Below are positions 24,345-32,852 of a stretch of DNA of 64,000 nucleotides, in pieces. Under the pieces are notes generated by a model. The model saw only the letters and a list, made by a program, of their open reading frames with translations, did not search any database and was not told the origin of the DNA. This DNA comes from Paraconexibacter antarcticus (GTDB lineage Bacteria > Actinomycetota > Thermoleophilia > Solirubrobacterales > Solirubrobacteraceae). Position 1 is the first letter of the stretch. Each line of letters opens with the position of its first letter. The stretch is from contig NZ_CP098502.1 in assembly GCF_024220175.1 (NCBI RefSeq), positions 3,600,514 to 3,664,513 of the forward strand, in the 5' to 3' direction. A program made the translations under genes and the position numbers.

Positions 24345-26075
24345 TCAGCCGGTGACGATCCCCTCTGCCGCAGCCTCGAGCAGGAAGGCGTCCGCCTCGG
24401 CGCTGACGCGGGCCTCGTCCCAGCCGAGCTCCGGGGCCATCGCGGCCGCGACGCGGCGGGCGGCCTCCCCCGACGGCTCCGCGACGACGCGCGCCGCGGT
24501 GAGGCCGAGGCGCGTGCGCCGCAGGAGGGCGTCGCCGACCGTGCGGGCCTGCTCATGGCGGGCCGCGTGGACGACCTCGGCGAGGATGTCGACCGGTGTG
24601 TCCTGCCCCTCGACCGCGGGGACGACCGGCTGCGCGAGCTCACCGCGCTCGGCGGCGATGGCGAGGACCTCATGCGCCACGTGGCCGTACCGGCCGGCGA
24701 GCTGGGCGTAGGCCCCCTCGGGGACGCCCTCCAGCCGCGGCAGGTCCTCAACGGCGACGCTCTGCCCGAGCGGGATCTCGTGCGTGCGGCACGGGGCGTC
24801 GCGGGCATCGCGCTCGACGAGCCGGTCGACGGCCATCTTCGCCATCCGCCGCCAGGTCGTGAGCTTGCCGCCGGTGATCGTGATCATGCCGCTGGACGTC
24901 TCGTAGAGCTCGGCCTTGCGCGAGATGTCGACCGACTTCTTCGGGTCGCCGGTGGAGATGAGCGGGCGGACGCCGGCGAAGGCGCCGGTGAGGTCCGACG
25001 GCGTGAGGCTCGACCCGAAGTAGCTGTTCGTCGCGTCGAGGAGGTACTCGATGTCCCCCGGGTCCGGCGCGATGTGGTCCAGCCCGTTCGGCGTCGCCGA
25101 CTCGTCGTAGTCGTTGTCGGTCGTGCCGATGAGCGTGCCGCCGAGCCACGGCAGGGCGAAGATCGTGCGGCCGCCGCCGGCAGGGACGATCGCACCGCTG
25201 ATGAGCGGGATCTGGTCGTGACGGAGCGTGATGTGGGTGCCGCGCGACGGGGCGATCCGCGGGACCTCGGCCTCGTCGTGGAGCTCGTCGGGGCGCAGGC
25301 GGTCGGCCCATACGCCCGTGGCGTTGATGACGTTCGTCGCGCGGACGGTGAACCGCTCGCCGCTCATGACGTCCTCGACGTGGACGCCGCGGGTGCGCCC
25401 GCCCTCCTCGTGCAGTTCGGTGACGTTCAGGCCGTTCGCGCAGACCGCGCCGAAGCGCTCGGCCTCGTGCAGGACGGTGAGGACGAGGCGGGCGTCGTCG
25501 GTCTGGCAGTCGTAGAAGAGGTAGCCGGAGGTCGGCTCGCGCCCGGCGAGCGCGGGCAGCCGCTCGACGACCTCCTCCCCGCTGATGATGCGGTGGCGGT
25601 CCGGCGCCCAGTCGGCGAGGCCGTCCCCGTCGAGGTCGGTGGCCGACTCGGCGCCGGCCGGGATCGTGCCCCGGCGACCGACGCGGCCGCGGATCTTGTC
25701 GACCGACATCACGTCGTAGAGGTTCAGCCCGACGCCGACGAGACGGTCGGGGCGCTGCCCGTCGAAGGCGGCGACGACGAGCGGCAGCGGCTTGACGAGG
25801 TGCGGCGCGAGCTTGACGTTGAGCTGGCGCTCGAGGAGCGCCTCGCGGACGAGCCCGAGGTCGAAGTTCTGCAGGTACCGCAGTCCGCCGTGCACGAGCT
25901 TGGACGAGCGGCTCGACGTGCCGCTGGCGAAGTCGGCCTTCTCGACGAGCGCGACCGAGTAGCCGCGGGCCGCGGCGTCCAGGGCGCAGCCCGCCCCGGT
26001 GATGCCGCCACCGACGACGACGACGTCGAACTCCTCGGCGGCGAGGGCGGCGATGGCGTCAGATCGGGTGATCAC
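24345..26075 (-). CDS. glpD: FAD-dependent glycerol-3-phosphate dehydrogenase
   Basis: 576 residues from the GTG at 26075, chosen because VITRSDAIAAL directly precedes the FAD-binding strand FDVVVVGGGITGAG; the frame stays open further upstream without sense. GlpD oxidises glycerol-3-phosphate to dihydroxyacetone phosphate at the membrane and passes electrons to quinone. Also seen: EKADFASGTSSRSSKLVHGG (the GlpD FAD signature), LRYLQNF, TNVINATGVWAD, PSRGTHITL and GGKLTTWRRMA. The C-terminal helical domain is complete. Alone on its strand between hairpins, divergent from a small secreted-protein gene. Confidence 0.95.
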   Translation of the reverse strand: MITRSDAIAALAAEEFDVVVVGGGITGAGCALDAAARGYSVALVEKADFASGTSSRSSKLVHGGLRYLQNFDLGLVREALLERQLNVKLAPHLVKPLPLVVAAFDGQRPDRLVGVGLNLYDVMSVDKIRGRVGRRGTIPAGAESATDLDGDGLADWAPDRHRIISGEEVVERLPALAGREPTSGYLFYDCQTDDARLVLTVLHEAERFGAVCANGLNVTELHEEGGRTRGVHVEDVMSGERFTVRATNVINATGVWADRLRPDELHDEAEVPRIAPSRGTHITLRHDQIPLISGAIVPAGGGRTIFALPWLGGTLIGTTDNDYDESATPNGLDHIAPDPGDIEYLLDATNSYFGSSLTPSDLTGAFAGVRPLISTGDPKKSVDISRKAELYETSSGMITITGGKLTTWRRMAKMAVDRLVERDARDAPCRTHEIPLGQSVAVEDLPRLEGVPEGAYAQLAGRYGHVAHEVLAIAAERGELAQPVVPAVEGQDTPVDILAEVVHAARHEQARTVGDALLRRTRLGLTAARVVAEPSGEAARRVAAAMAPELGWDEARVSAEADAFLLEAAAEGIVTG

Positions 26076-26240
26076 CGGGCGCAGTCTGGCACGTGCGCGG
26101 AGCGCACCGGTGACCGCTCCGGGACCGAACGGCAGCGAAGAGGACCCATGTCGTGGGGTTTGCTGCCTGTTCGCGTTTCGTGTCCGAATTCTGACAGCTA
26201 CGCTCAAGGGGTGGACGGAGCGTGCCGATAGGCACGGGCC

Positions 26241-26678
26241 TTGAGGTTTCGTCTCGTCGCCGTCGTCCTCCTCCTCGCTTCCGTGGCGACCGCCGGCCCC
26301 GCCCCCGCGGACGACGCCTCCCCCGCCCTCGGCGGCGTCCCCGGCATCGACCTCGTCGCCCCGCGGCCGAGCCTGCGGATCATCAGCCGCGACGTCGGCG
26401 CGCTGGCGCGCACCGGGCATCTCGTCGTCCGCGTCCGGCTGAACGAGCGCGGGAACGGCGCCGTCGTCGCGCGCCTGCAGCCCGGGAACATCCAGACGAC
26501 CGCGGTCGAGCACGGCTTCCCTGAGGCCGGCCGCATGACGTTCGTCCTGCGGATCTCGCGCCGCGGGACGGCGCTGCTGCGCCAGGCGCCGCGCGTGACG
26601 GTCCGGGTGAAGCTCGCCGTCGAGGACCTGGCGGGCAACCGCCGGCTCCGCCGCCACCGGGCGGTCCTCCGCCGCTGA
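26241..26678 (+). CDS. Small secreted protein of unknown function
   Basis: 145 residues, TTG start with a signal peptide (RFRLVAVVLLLASVATAGPAPA in part) and cleavage near APADDA. The mature part is basic and rich in beta-type stretches (GHLVVRVRLNERGNGAVVA, TVRVKLAVEDLAGNRRL), resembling a single Ig-like module. No Shine-Dalgarno is seen; instead a small hairpin CGTGCC-GATA-GGCACG (26221-26236) ends four bases before the start codon. No family recognised. It ends at a strong terminator hairpin. Confidence 0.6.
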   Translation: MRFRLVAVVLLLASVATAGPAPADDASPALGGVPGIDLVAPRPSLRIISRDVGALARTGHLVVRVRLNERGNGAVVARLQPGNIQTTAVEHGFPEAGRMTFVLRISRRGTALLRQAPRVTVRVKLAVEDLAGNRRLRRHRAVLRR

Positions 26679-26697
26679 CACGGCGACCACACCGGCG

Positions 26698-26740
26698 GCG
26701 TGCGGCCGCGTCGGGGCATATCCCCCACGCGGCCGCACGC
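26698..26740. terminator. Strong bidirectional hairpin
   Basis: Perfect 14-bp stem (GCGTGCGGCCGCGT and its complement) whose loop itself pairs GGGG/CCCC around CATAT. Located 20 bases after the small secreted gene and just before the insertion sequences. No U-tract, but by far the most stable structure in this area. Confidence 0.65.
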
Positions 26741-26762
26741 TCGGCTGTTCGCCGCGGCGCCG

Positions 26763-27768
26763 CTAGATGGTTCGTTCCACGGATCGGTCAGGCGTAGTAG
26801 GCAGTGAGGTTGCGTGGTGGGCGGCCGAGGCGTTCGTTGAGAGCGATCGCGGCGGTGAGAGCGAGGAACTTGGCGGCCAGGCGGGTGCGGAGCGTGTGGA
26901 GCTCGCGGGCGCGGTGGTCCTCGAGGTTGAGCATGTCTTTGCATGTCCAGAAGATCGATTCCACGCATTGCCGGATCGGGGCCAGGTGCGGCTCTTTGCC
27001 GGCCTCGTCCTTGCGTCGGGGGCGGACGATCGTGGCGCCGAGCGCGGAGGCTTGGGCGTGGAAGTCGCGGCCGGAGTAGCCCTTGTCGCCGATGACGGTG
27101 ACCGGGCCGTTGCGGTGGCAGCGGGCGAGCATGTCCAGCGCGACGTCTCGTTCGCCCGTTTTCGGGGAGGTCAGGGCAAGGGCGCGTGGAGTGCCGTCGG
27201 TCGCGAACAGGCCGTGCAGGCGGAAGCCCCAGAAGAAGCGGGAATGGCTGGCGCAGTAGCCGTACTCCGCGGCGTTGCCCAGGGCGCTGCGGCGCGTCGT
27301 TTCGACCGAGCGACCGCATTCGACCGGTGTGCTGTCGACCACGAGCAGGTCGTCGTCAAAGCCGTTGGTGTGGCGGGCGAACTCGAGGATCAGCGCTTCG
27401 ATTTTGTCCGACAGGCGCTGGCGGCGTTTGACGAAACCCGGGCGCTTGGGCAGTCGCGGGAACAGGTGCCCCAAGCGATGCGGTGCCATCGCCCAGAACT
27501 GCTCGTCAGAGCTGATCCGCAGTACCTGCTGAGCCACGCTCAACGTGACGACCTCCGCGTCGGTCAAGATCCGTTTGGCGTTCTTGCCCTTCGCAGGCAG
27601 GAGATCGTCGCAGGTGCAGTAAACAGCGATCAGCAGCAGGTCGAGGTCGGCGTCCATCGAGGCCCCCAGGGTCGGCGTTGGCGAGATAGCACCGCCGACT
27701 TCGACCTGCCTGCTTATGTCACCTGCCTACCCGACTCCTCCGCCCCCGCCGTGGAACGAACCATCTAG
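26763..27768 (-). mobile_element. IS982-family insertion sequence
   Basis: About 1.0 kb bounded by a perfect 20-bp inverted repeat, left CTAGATGGTTCGTTCCACGG at 26763-26782 and its complement at 27749-27768. Because CTAG is self-complementary, it may be a 4-bp target duplication with a 16-bp terminal repeat inside. One intact transposase fills the element. GC content is visibly lower than in the neighbours. Its right end overlaps the left end of an IS630-type element. Confidence 0.88.
26788..27657 (-). CDS. IS982-family transposase (DDE)
   Basis: 289 residues, apparently intact. N-terminal RILTDAEVVTLSVAQQVL helix region, then the DDE catalytic core: first Asp in LLVVDSTPVE, the family-typical AEYGYCASHSRFFWGFRLH, second Asp in VIGDKGYSG and Glu in IRQCVESIFW. 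The YGYC..FFGFKLH-type motif places it in IS982 rather than IS5. ATG at 27657 lies 112 bases inside the right end. Confidence 0.92.
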   Translation of the reverse strand: MDADLDLLLIAVYCTCDDLLPAKGKNAKRILTDAEVVTLSVAQQVLRISSDEQFWAMAPHRLGHLFPRLPKRPGFVKRRQRLSDKIEALILEFARHTNGFDDDLLVVDSTPVECGRSVETTRRSALGNAAEYGYCASHSRFFWGFRLHGLFATDGTPRALALTSPKTGERDVALDMLARCHRNGPVTVIGDKGYSGRDFHAQASALGATIVRPRRKDEAGKEPHLAPIRQCVESIFWTCKDMLNLEDHRARELHTLRTRLAAKFLALTAAIALNERLGRPPRNLTAYYA

Positions 27769-28850
27769 TGTTCTGATCGGTTAGTTTCGTTGCAGCGGAT
27801 GGCGATGGATTCGAGGATCTCGTCGCTGCTCTTGGTCCAGGTGAACGGTTTGGGGTCCTCGTTCCAGGTCGCGACCCAGTTGGTGATGTCCATGTTCAGC
27901 TTGCGAACTGAGCGATGAGCTGAGCGCTGCAGCAGCTTGCGGGTCAGCTCGGCAAACCAGCGCTCGACGAGGTTGATCCAGCTGCTGCTGGTCGGGGTGA
28001 AGTGCAGCACGAACCGGGGGTGCGCTTTGAGCCAGCGCTGGATTGCCGGGGTCTTGTGCGTGCTGCTGTTGTCGAGGACCAGGTGCACGTCCAGGTCGGC
28101 CGGGACGGCCTTGTCGATGCGCTGAAGGAACTTCTTGAACTCGACGGCGCGGTGGCGCTGGTGCAGTGCGCTGATGACCTGCCCGCTTCTCACGTCCAGC
28201 GCGGCGTAGAGGCTTGAGGTCCCGAAGCGCTTGTAGTCGTGGGTCACGCGCTCAGGGGTCCCGGGGCGCATCGGCAGGATCGGGGCGGTGCGGTCCAGTG
28301 CCTGGATCTGGGACTTCTCATCAACGCACAGCACGACAGCTCTTTCGGGCGGGTTGAGGTAGAGGCCGACGACGTCGTGGACCTTGTCGACGAACAACGG
28401 ATCCTTGGACAGCTTCCACTTCTCCTGGCGGTGCGGCTGCAACCCGTACGCGTGCCAGATCCGCAGGACCGCGTTCTGCGTCAGGCCGGCCTCCTTGGCC
28501 ATCGACCGCGTCGACCAGTGCGTGGCGTCCTTGGGCGTGGACTCCAAAGTCTTGACCACCACCGCCTCCACATCCTCATCGGTGATCGTCCGCGGGCGCC
28601 CCGGACGCGGCTCATCCAGCAGCCCGTCCACGCGCCGCTCGACAAACCTGTTGCGCCACCGCGTGACCGTCGGCCGGCTCACACGCAACCGCTGCGCGAT
28701 CTCCGTGTTCGTCCGCCCGGCCGCCGCCTCCAACACGATCTGTGAGCGCTGCGCCAACCCCCGGGCGCTCTTGCGGCGCCGCGCGAAGCCCTCCAGAACG
28801 GCGCGCTCCTGGTCGGTCAACACGATCTCACGGGCGGCAGCGATAGGCAT
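27765..28850 (-). CDS. IS630-family transposase (DDE)
   Basis: 361 residues from the ATG at 28850; a TTG inside the terminal repeat would add eight residues. N-terminal HTH (TNTEIAQRLRVSRPTVTRWR) and a second helix block (THWSTRSMAKEAGLTQNAVL), then the DDE domain: LCVDEKSQIQALDR, LVLDNSSTHKTP and SSSWINLVERWF. Intact. Its TAG stop (27765-27767) uses the TA of the target duplication and one flanking base, so the element itself does not encode a full stop codon. Confidence 0.93.
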   Translation of the reverse strand: MPIAAAREIVLTDQERAVLEGFARRRKSARGLAQRSQIVLEAAAGRTNTEIAQRLRVSRPTVTRWRNRFVERRVDGLLDEPRPGRPRTITDEDVEAVVVKTLESTPKDATHWSTRSMAKEAGLTQNAVLRIWHAYGLQPHRQEKWKLSKDPLFVDKVHDVVGLYLNPPERAVVLCVDEKSQIQALDRTAPILPMRPGTPERVTHDYKRFGTSSLYAALDVRSGQVISALHQRHRAVEFKKFLQRIDKAVPADLDVHLVLDNSSTHKTPAIQRWLKAHPRFVLHFTPTSSSWINLVERWFAELTRKLLQRSAHRSVRKLNMDITNWVATWNEDPKPFTWTKSSDEILESIAIRCNETNRSEH

Positions 28851-28898
28851 GAAGTATCCATGCCCCCGCTGCAACAGAACTAATCAATCAGGACACTA
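27766..28898 (-). mobile_element. IS630-family insertion sequence
   Basis: About 1.13 kb. Imperfect 30-bp terminal repeats (25 of 30 identical) begin TAGTGTTCTGAT at the left and, read inward on the other strand, TAGTGTCCTGAT at the right (28869-28898). TA at both ends is the expected duplication. The right-hand TA lies inside the stop codon of the GMC oxidoreductase gene; the left end is joined to the IS982-type element. Confidence 0.9.
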
Positions 28899-30515
28899 GG
28901 CGATCGCCGTCGGCACGGGCTCGTGCTCCGGCGCCGGCTGCCCGAGCAGGTGGAAGGCGAGCCGGGTCGACAGGGCCATGATCGTGATCTGCGGGTTCAC
29001 GCCGAGCGACGACGGGACGACGGAGCCGTCAGCAACGTGCAGCCCCTCGATGCCGTGGACGGCGAGGTCCGGGCCCACGACGCTGTGCGCCGGGTCCGCC
29101 CCGGCGCGCGCGGTGCCGAGCGGGTGAAAGGCCATCGCGCTCACGTCGCGCGGACGGATGCGCGCCGCGGCGAGCGGCCCCGTGTCCCCGCCGCGGAGCG
29201 TCGGCACCCCGGCCAGCGGGACGACGACCTCACGGGCGCCGGCGGCGAAGAAGACGTCCGCCAGGACGGCCATCCCGCGCTGGAAGCGCGCCGCGTCGTC
29301 GGGGTGCAGGTCATAGCGGACGATCGTGCGGCCGAGGTGGCGGTGGACCGAGCCGCGGCCGGTGTCGTGGACCATGACCCCGAAGGACGCGGTGCGGCGG
29401 ACGGCGGCCATGAGGTCGCGGTGCTCGGGGCCGCTGCGCGGGGTGCTCATCGCCGCCTGGTCGGGCGGGCCGGAGATGCCCTCGAACATGATCCCCTCGT
29501 CCTGGAGCGCGTCGATGTAGGCCGACTGCGGGACGCCGACCCACGGGTCGAGGTCCTCGTCGAAGACCGCGCGCGCGGCGCTGGCCGGGTGGATCGAGAG
29601 GTTGCGCCCGAGCTCCCCCGAGCGCGTGCCGAGGCCCGAGGCCCGCAGCAGGCCCGGGGTGAGGAGCGTGCCGCAGGCGACGATCGCGTGCCGGCAGCGC
29701 ACGCGCAGGGTGCCGCCGCCGGCGGTCCGGCCCACGACCTCGGTGACGCGGCCGCCGCGGTGCTCGATGCGGCGCACCGTCACGCCGGTGTACGTCGTGG
29801 CCCCCGCCGCCCACGCCCGCGGGACGTAGGTGATGCCGGTGTGCTGCTTGGCGCCGGTCGGGCAGCCGAACGCGCACACGCCGCTGCCGACGCAGCCCTT
29901 CGCGTTGCGGAAGAGGTGCCCGGCGGAGAGGCCGAGCTTCGCCGCGCCCTCGAGGACGAGGCGGGCGCTCGCGCCGGCGAGCTCCGCGGGGACACGGCTG
30001 ACGTTGATCTCCCGCTCGACGCGGCGGAAGTACGGGTCGAGCGCCGCCGGCGTCAGGTCCGTGAGCCCGAACTCGCGCTGCCAGTGGTCGAGCACGTGCG
30101 CCGGCGTCCGGAAGCAGGTCCCGGAGTTGATGAGGGTCGTCCCGCCGACCGCCCGGCCGAGCGGGAGCGGGATCGGCGGCACGCCGACCGTGATGAGCTG
30201 GGCGGCGTCGCGGTAGAGCCGCGTGGCCATCTCGCCCGGCCGGGCGGTGAAGCCGGCGCTCTCGTGCCAGTCGCCCTCCTCGAGGATGGCGACGCGCATG
30301 CCGCCCTCGGCGAGCTCCTTCGCGACGGGCGCGCCGCCCGCGCCCGAGCCGATGACGCACGCGTCGACGGTGAGGATCGTCTCCCCCGCGAGCGTGCGGC
30401 CGGCGACGAGGCGCCGCTCGCGCGGGTGGAAGGTGCCGCGGCCGTCGGTGTAGGCGGCGTCGCCGGTGTCGCGGACGGCGGGCACGGGGGCATCCGCCGG
30501 GCTGACGGGGCTCAC
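28896..30515 (-). CDS. GMC-family FAD oxidoreductase
   Basis: 539 residues from a GTG overlapping the upstream small gene (GTGA). FAD-binding VIGSGAGGAPVAKELAEGG near residue 50, GRAVGGTTLINSG (GMC signature), a cysteine-containing stretch GCVGSGVCAFGCPTGAK, and C-terminal AFHPLGTARAG and DGSVVPSSLGVNPQITIMA with the catalytic His/Asn region. GMC enzymes oxidise alcohols such as choline, sterols or sugars; the substrate here is unknown. With the preceding small subunit-like gene and GntR regulator it forms one operon. An IS630 element has entered its stop codon without changing the protein end. Confidence 0.9.
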   Translation of the reverse strand: MSPVSPADAPVPAVRDTGDAAYTDGRGTFHPRERRLVAGRTLAGETILTVDACVIGSGAGGAPVAKELAEGGMRVAILEEGDWHESAGFTARPGEMATRLYRDAAQLITVGVPPIPLPLGRAVGGTTLINSGTCFRTPAHVLDHWQREFGLTDLTPAALDPYFRRVEREINVSRVPAELAGASARLVLEGAAKLGLSAGHLFRNAKGCVGSGVCAFGCPTGAKQHTGITYVPRAWAAGATTYTGVTVRRIEHRGGRVTEVVGRTAGGGTLRVRCRHAIVACGTLLTPGLLRASGLGTRSGELGRNLSIHPASAARAVFDEDLDPWVGVPQSAYIDALQDEGIMFEGISGPPDQAAMSTPRSGPEHRDLMAAVRRTASFGVMVHDTGRGSVHRHLGRTIVRYDLHPDDAARFQRGMAVLADVFFAAGAREVVVPLAGVPTLRGGDTGPLAAARIRPRDVSAMAFHPLGTARAGADPAHSVVGPDLAVHGIEGLHVADGSVVPSSLGVNPQITIMALSTRLAFHLLGQPAPEHEPVPTAIA

Positions 30516-30946
30516 CAGCGGGCCTCCGTCACGCGCAGGTGCGCGCCGCGGGCCACGACCGCGCCGGCGTCGTAGCCGCAGCCGCGCATGACGGCGTCGT
30601 CGCCGTAGTAGCCGAGGTGCGCGAGCGTGCGCAGCGCCTGCACGAGCGGGCCGAGCGGCCCGGCCTCGGCACGGGCGAGGACCTCGCGGCGTGCCGCCGG
30701 GTCCAGGCGCCGCAGCCGGGCGCGGTGCCCGAGCACGAGGGGAGCGAGCTCCAGCGCGTACAGCCCCTGCCGGAGCACGAGGCGGTTGGCGGCCGGTGCG
30801 GCGGCGAGGCTCGCGTCGAGCGCGAGGGCGGCGCCGGTCTCCCGGACCGGCGGCAGCGGAGGCTCGGGCGCGACGACCGCCTCGACGAACGCCGCGAAGA
30901 TCGACGCCTCGCGCGGGCGCAGGACGGTGAACGGGGGCGTGGTCAT
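30512..30946 (-). CDS. Small subunit-like protein of GMC oxidoreductase (gluconate 2-dehydrogenase subunit 3-like)
   Basis: 144 residues, helical, no evident signal. Segments FTVLRPREASIFAAFVEAVV, LVLRQGLYALELAPLV and ALRTLAHLGYYGDDAVM resemble the small subunits that accompany GMC-type dehydrogenases (gluconate dehydrogenase subunit 3 family). It overlaps both neighbours by 4 bases (ATGA with gntR upstream, GTGA with the GMC gene downstream), so the three are translationally coupled. The family call rests on context plus weak similarity. Confidence 0.6.
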   Translation of the reverse strand: MTTPPFTVLRPREASIFAAFVEAVVAPEPPLPPVRETGAALALDASLAAAPAANRLVLRQGLYALELAPLVLGHRARLRRLDPAARREVLARAEAGPLGPLVQALRTLAHLGYYGDDAVMRGCGYDAGAVVARGAHLRVTEARW

Positions 30947-31770
30947 CGGCCGGCCTCCGTGGGCGCCGCGGCGGTTCCTGGCGCGGCGGCGGCCGCGGAG
31001 CCGCCGCCGCCGGCGCCGCCCCCGCCGTCATCGGCGCCGCCCCCGCCGCCGCCGCCCCCGCCGAGCAACCCGGCGAGCGCCGCGCGGACGAGGTCGCGCT
31101 GGCGGGCGGCGAGCGCGAAGGCCGCCGCGCGGGCGCGCTCCTCCTCCCCCGCTGCGATCGCGGCCGCGAGCTCGGCGTACCCCGGCGCGAGCTCCGCCGG
31201 CCGGGCCGTCACGGGGACGGCGGCGACATGCCCCAGATAGAGCTCGCGGATCGCGTTGAGGATGAGGACGAAGACGAGGTTCCCCGCGGCCTGGGTGACC
31301 GCCGTGAAGAACGCGAAGTCGACGTGGGCGGCGGCGACCGCGTCGTCCGGATGGGTGGCAAAGGCCGCCGCGAGCTCCGTGATGCGGACGGCGTCCGCGT
31401 CGCTCCGCCGGGCCGCGGCGAGGCCGCCGAGCTCGCGGAGCAGCAGCGTGCGGGCCTCGAGGATGTCGTCGAGCACGCGCCCGTCGAGCGTCCCGCCCCG
31501 GAAGAGGACATGGGCGAGCACGTCGAGCCCGCCCGCCTCGCGCCAGTCCCGCACGCGCGTGGCGTCCCCGTGCCGGACCTCGACGAGCCCCATCTGCTCC
31601 AGTCGCTTCAGCGCCTCGCGGAGCGAGCCGAGGGTGACGTCGAGGTCGGCGGCGAGCTCACGCTGGCGCGGCAGCTTCTCGCCCGGCGCGTAGCGCCCGG
31701 AGAGGACCGCCTCGAGCAGCGTCGCGAAGACCTGCTGGGAGACGAGCCCGGAAGAGTTCGGAACAGTCAT
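30943..31770 (-). CDS. GntR/FadR-family transcriptional regulator with polyglycine tail
   Basis: 275 residues. Winged helix (QQVFATLLEAVLSGRYAPGE in part, LPRQRELAADLDVTLGSLRE in part, ALKRLEQMGLVEVRHGD) followed by an FCD ligand-binding domain (LLLRELGGLAAARR, HVDFAFFTAVTQAAGN). The last ~45 residues are Gly/Ala runs (a block of nine Gly, then ADD and more Gly), absent from normal FadR proteins and encoded by a GCC/CCG repeat at about 30975-31070. It leads the operon with the GMC pair and probably controls it through the palindromes at 31753-31803. Confidence 0.87.
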   Translation of the reverse strand: MTVPNSSGLVSQQVFATLLEAVLSGRYAPGEKLPRQRELAADLDVTLGSLREALKRLEQMGLVEVRHGDATRVRDWREAGGLDVLAHVLFRGGTLDGRVLDDILEARTLLLRELGGLAAARRSDADAVRITELAAAFATHPDDAVAAAHVDFAFFTAVTQAAGNLVFVLILNAIRELYLGHVAAVPVTARPAELAPGYAELAAAIAAGEEERARAAAFALAARQRDLVRAALAGLLGGGGGGGGGADDGGGGAGGGGSAAAAAPGTAAAPTEAGR

Positions 31771-31803
31771 CAGGGCCGCGACGGTATCAGAGTTCTGAAC
31801 TCT
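31753..31803. promoter_or_regulatory. Probable GntR operator pair
   Basis: A perfect 15-base palindrome AGAGTTCTGAACTCT lies at 31789-31803, 19 bases before the gntR start; a second copy, AGAGTTCGGAACAGT (12 of 15 identical), is at 31753-31767 across the gntR start codon. The 36-bp spacing puts them on nearly the same helix face. The first site also lies 23 bases upstream of manA. Confidence 0.6.
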
Positions 31804-31825
31804 CGGCCGTGGTTATGCTCGCGCC

Positions 31826-32770
31826 GTGCCCGAGCCGATCGCCTTCGCCCCCCTGTTCATGGAGCGCATCTGGGGCGGCCGCCTGCTCGAGGAGCGGTAC
31901 GGCAAGCCGCTCCCCCCTGGCGCGCCGATCGGTGAATCCTGGGAGGTCGTCGACCGCCCCGAGGCGCAGAGCGTCGTCGCCGGCGGGGTCCACGCCGGCC
32001 GCACGCTCAACGAGCTGTGGACCGAGGAGCGCGACAGGGTCTTCGGCCCGCGCGCCGCCGGCCGGGGCGATCGCTTCCCGATCCTCATCAAGCTCCTCGA
32101 CGCGCGCGACACGCTCTCGGTGCAGGTCCACCCCCCGGACCATCTCGCCGGGGAGCTCGGCGGGGAGCCGAAGAACGAGCTCTGGTACCTCGCCGACGCC
32201 ACGCCCGAGGGTCACCTCTACGTCGGCCTGCGAGCGGGCGTGACGCGCGAGGCCTTCACGGCCGCGCTCGAGGCCGGCGAGGACGTCTCCGCGATGCTCC
32301 ACCGCCTCGACGTGAAGGCCGGCGACGCGATCTTCATCCCCTCGGGCCGCGTCCACGCGATCGGCGCGGGCTGCCTCATCGTGGAGATCCAGCAGAACTC
32401 GGACACGACCTACCGCGTGTTCGACTTCGGCCGCCCGGGCCTGGACGGGGAGCTGCGCGAGCTCCACGTGCCGCAGTCGATGGCGTCGATCGACTGGGAC
32501 GACGTCGAGCCGCCGCTCCACCGCGGCGACGGCCCGATCGCCGACAACGACTGCTTCACCGTGACCCGCCGGGCACTCGACGGTCCGTCGGTGCTCACGT
32601 CGCCCGGCGAGTGCGCGATCGTCGCGGTGATCGACGGCGGCGTGTCCTGCGGTGGCGCGTCGTTCGCTCCCGGCGCGTTCTTCCTCGTCCCCGCCGCCGA
32701 CGGCGCGAACCTCCCCGTCGCCCCGACGGCCGGCGACGCGACCGTCCTCGTCACCGAGCTGCCCGGCTGA
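31826..32770 (+). CDS. manA: Class I mannose-6-phosphate isomerase
   Basis: 314 residues, GTG start. Type I phosphomannose isomerase, Zn-dependent cupin interconverting mannose-6-P and fructose-6-P. Seen: IWGGRLLEERYGKPLPPGAPIGESWEV (in parts: IWGGRLLEERYGK, IGESWEV), the zinc-site QVHPPD, EPKNELWYLADA, and FIPSGRVHAIGAGCLI with a metal His. The compact length matches the short bacterial ManA form. It could supply GDP-mannose for cell-surface glycosylation. Divergent from the GntR operon. Confidence 0.92.
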   Translation: MPEPIAFAPLFMERIWGGRLLEERYGKPLPPGAPIGESWEVVDRPEAQSVVAGGVHAGRTLNELWTEERDRVFGPRAAGRGDRFPILIKLLDARDTLSVQVHPPDHLAGELGGEPKNELWYLADATPEGHLYVGLRAGVTREAFTAALEAGEDVSAMLHRLDVKAGDAIFIPSGRVHAIGAGCLIVEIQQNSDTTYRVFDFGRPGLDGELRELHVPQSMASIDWDDVEPPLHRGDGPIADNDCFTVTRRALDGPSVLTSPGECAIVAVIDGGVSCGGASFAPGAFFLVPAADGANLPVAPTAGDATVLVTELPG

Positions 32771-32852
32771 CGGGGCGGCGGCGCCGCGCCTCGCCGCCCA
32801 CACCCGCCAGCCCGCGCTGACCCGGCCGACGCCGCCGGCCGACCCGCGGCGG

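Noticed and set aside
26763..27768. Assignment of the first insertion sequence to the IS5 family because of the CTAG ends
   Set aside because: The transposase carries the IS982-type YGYC..FFWGFRLH motif; CTAG alone is not decisive.
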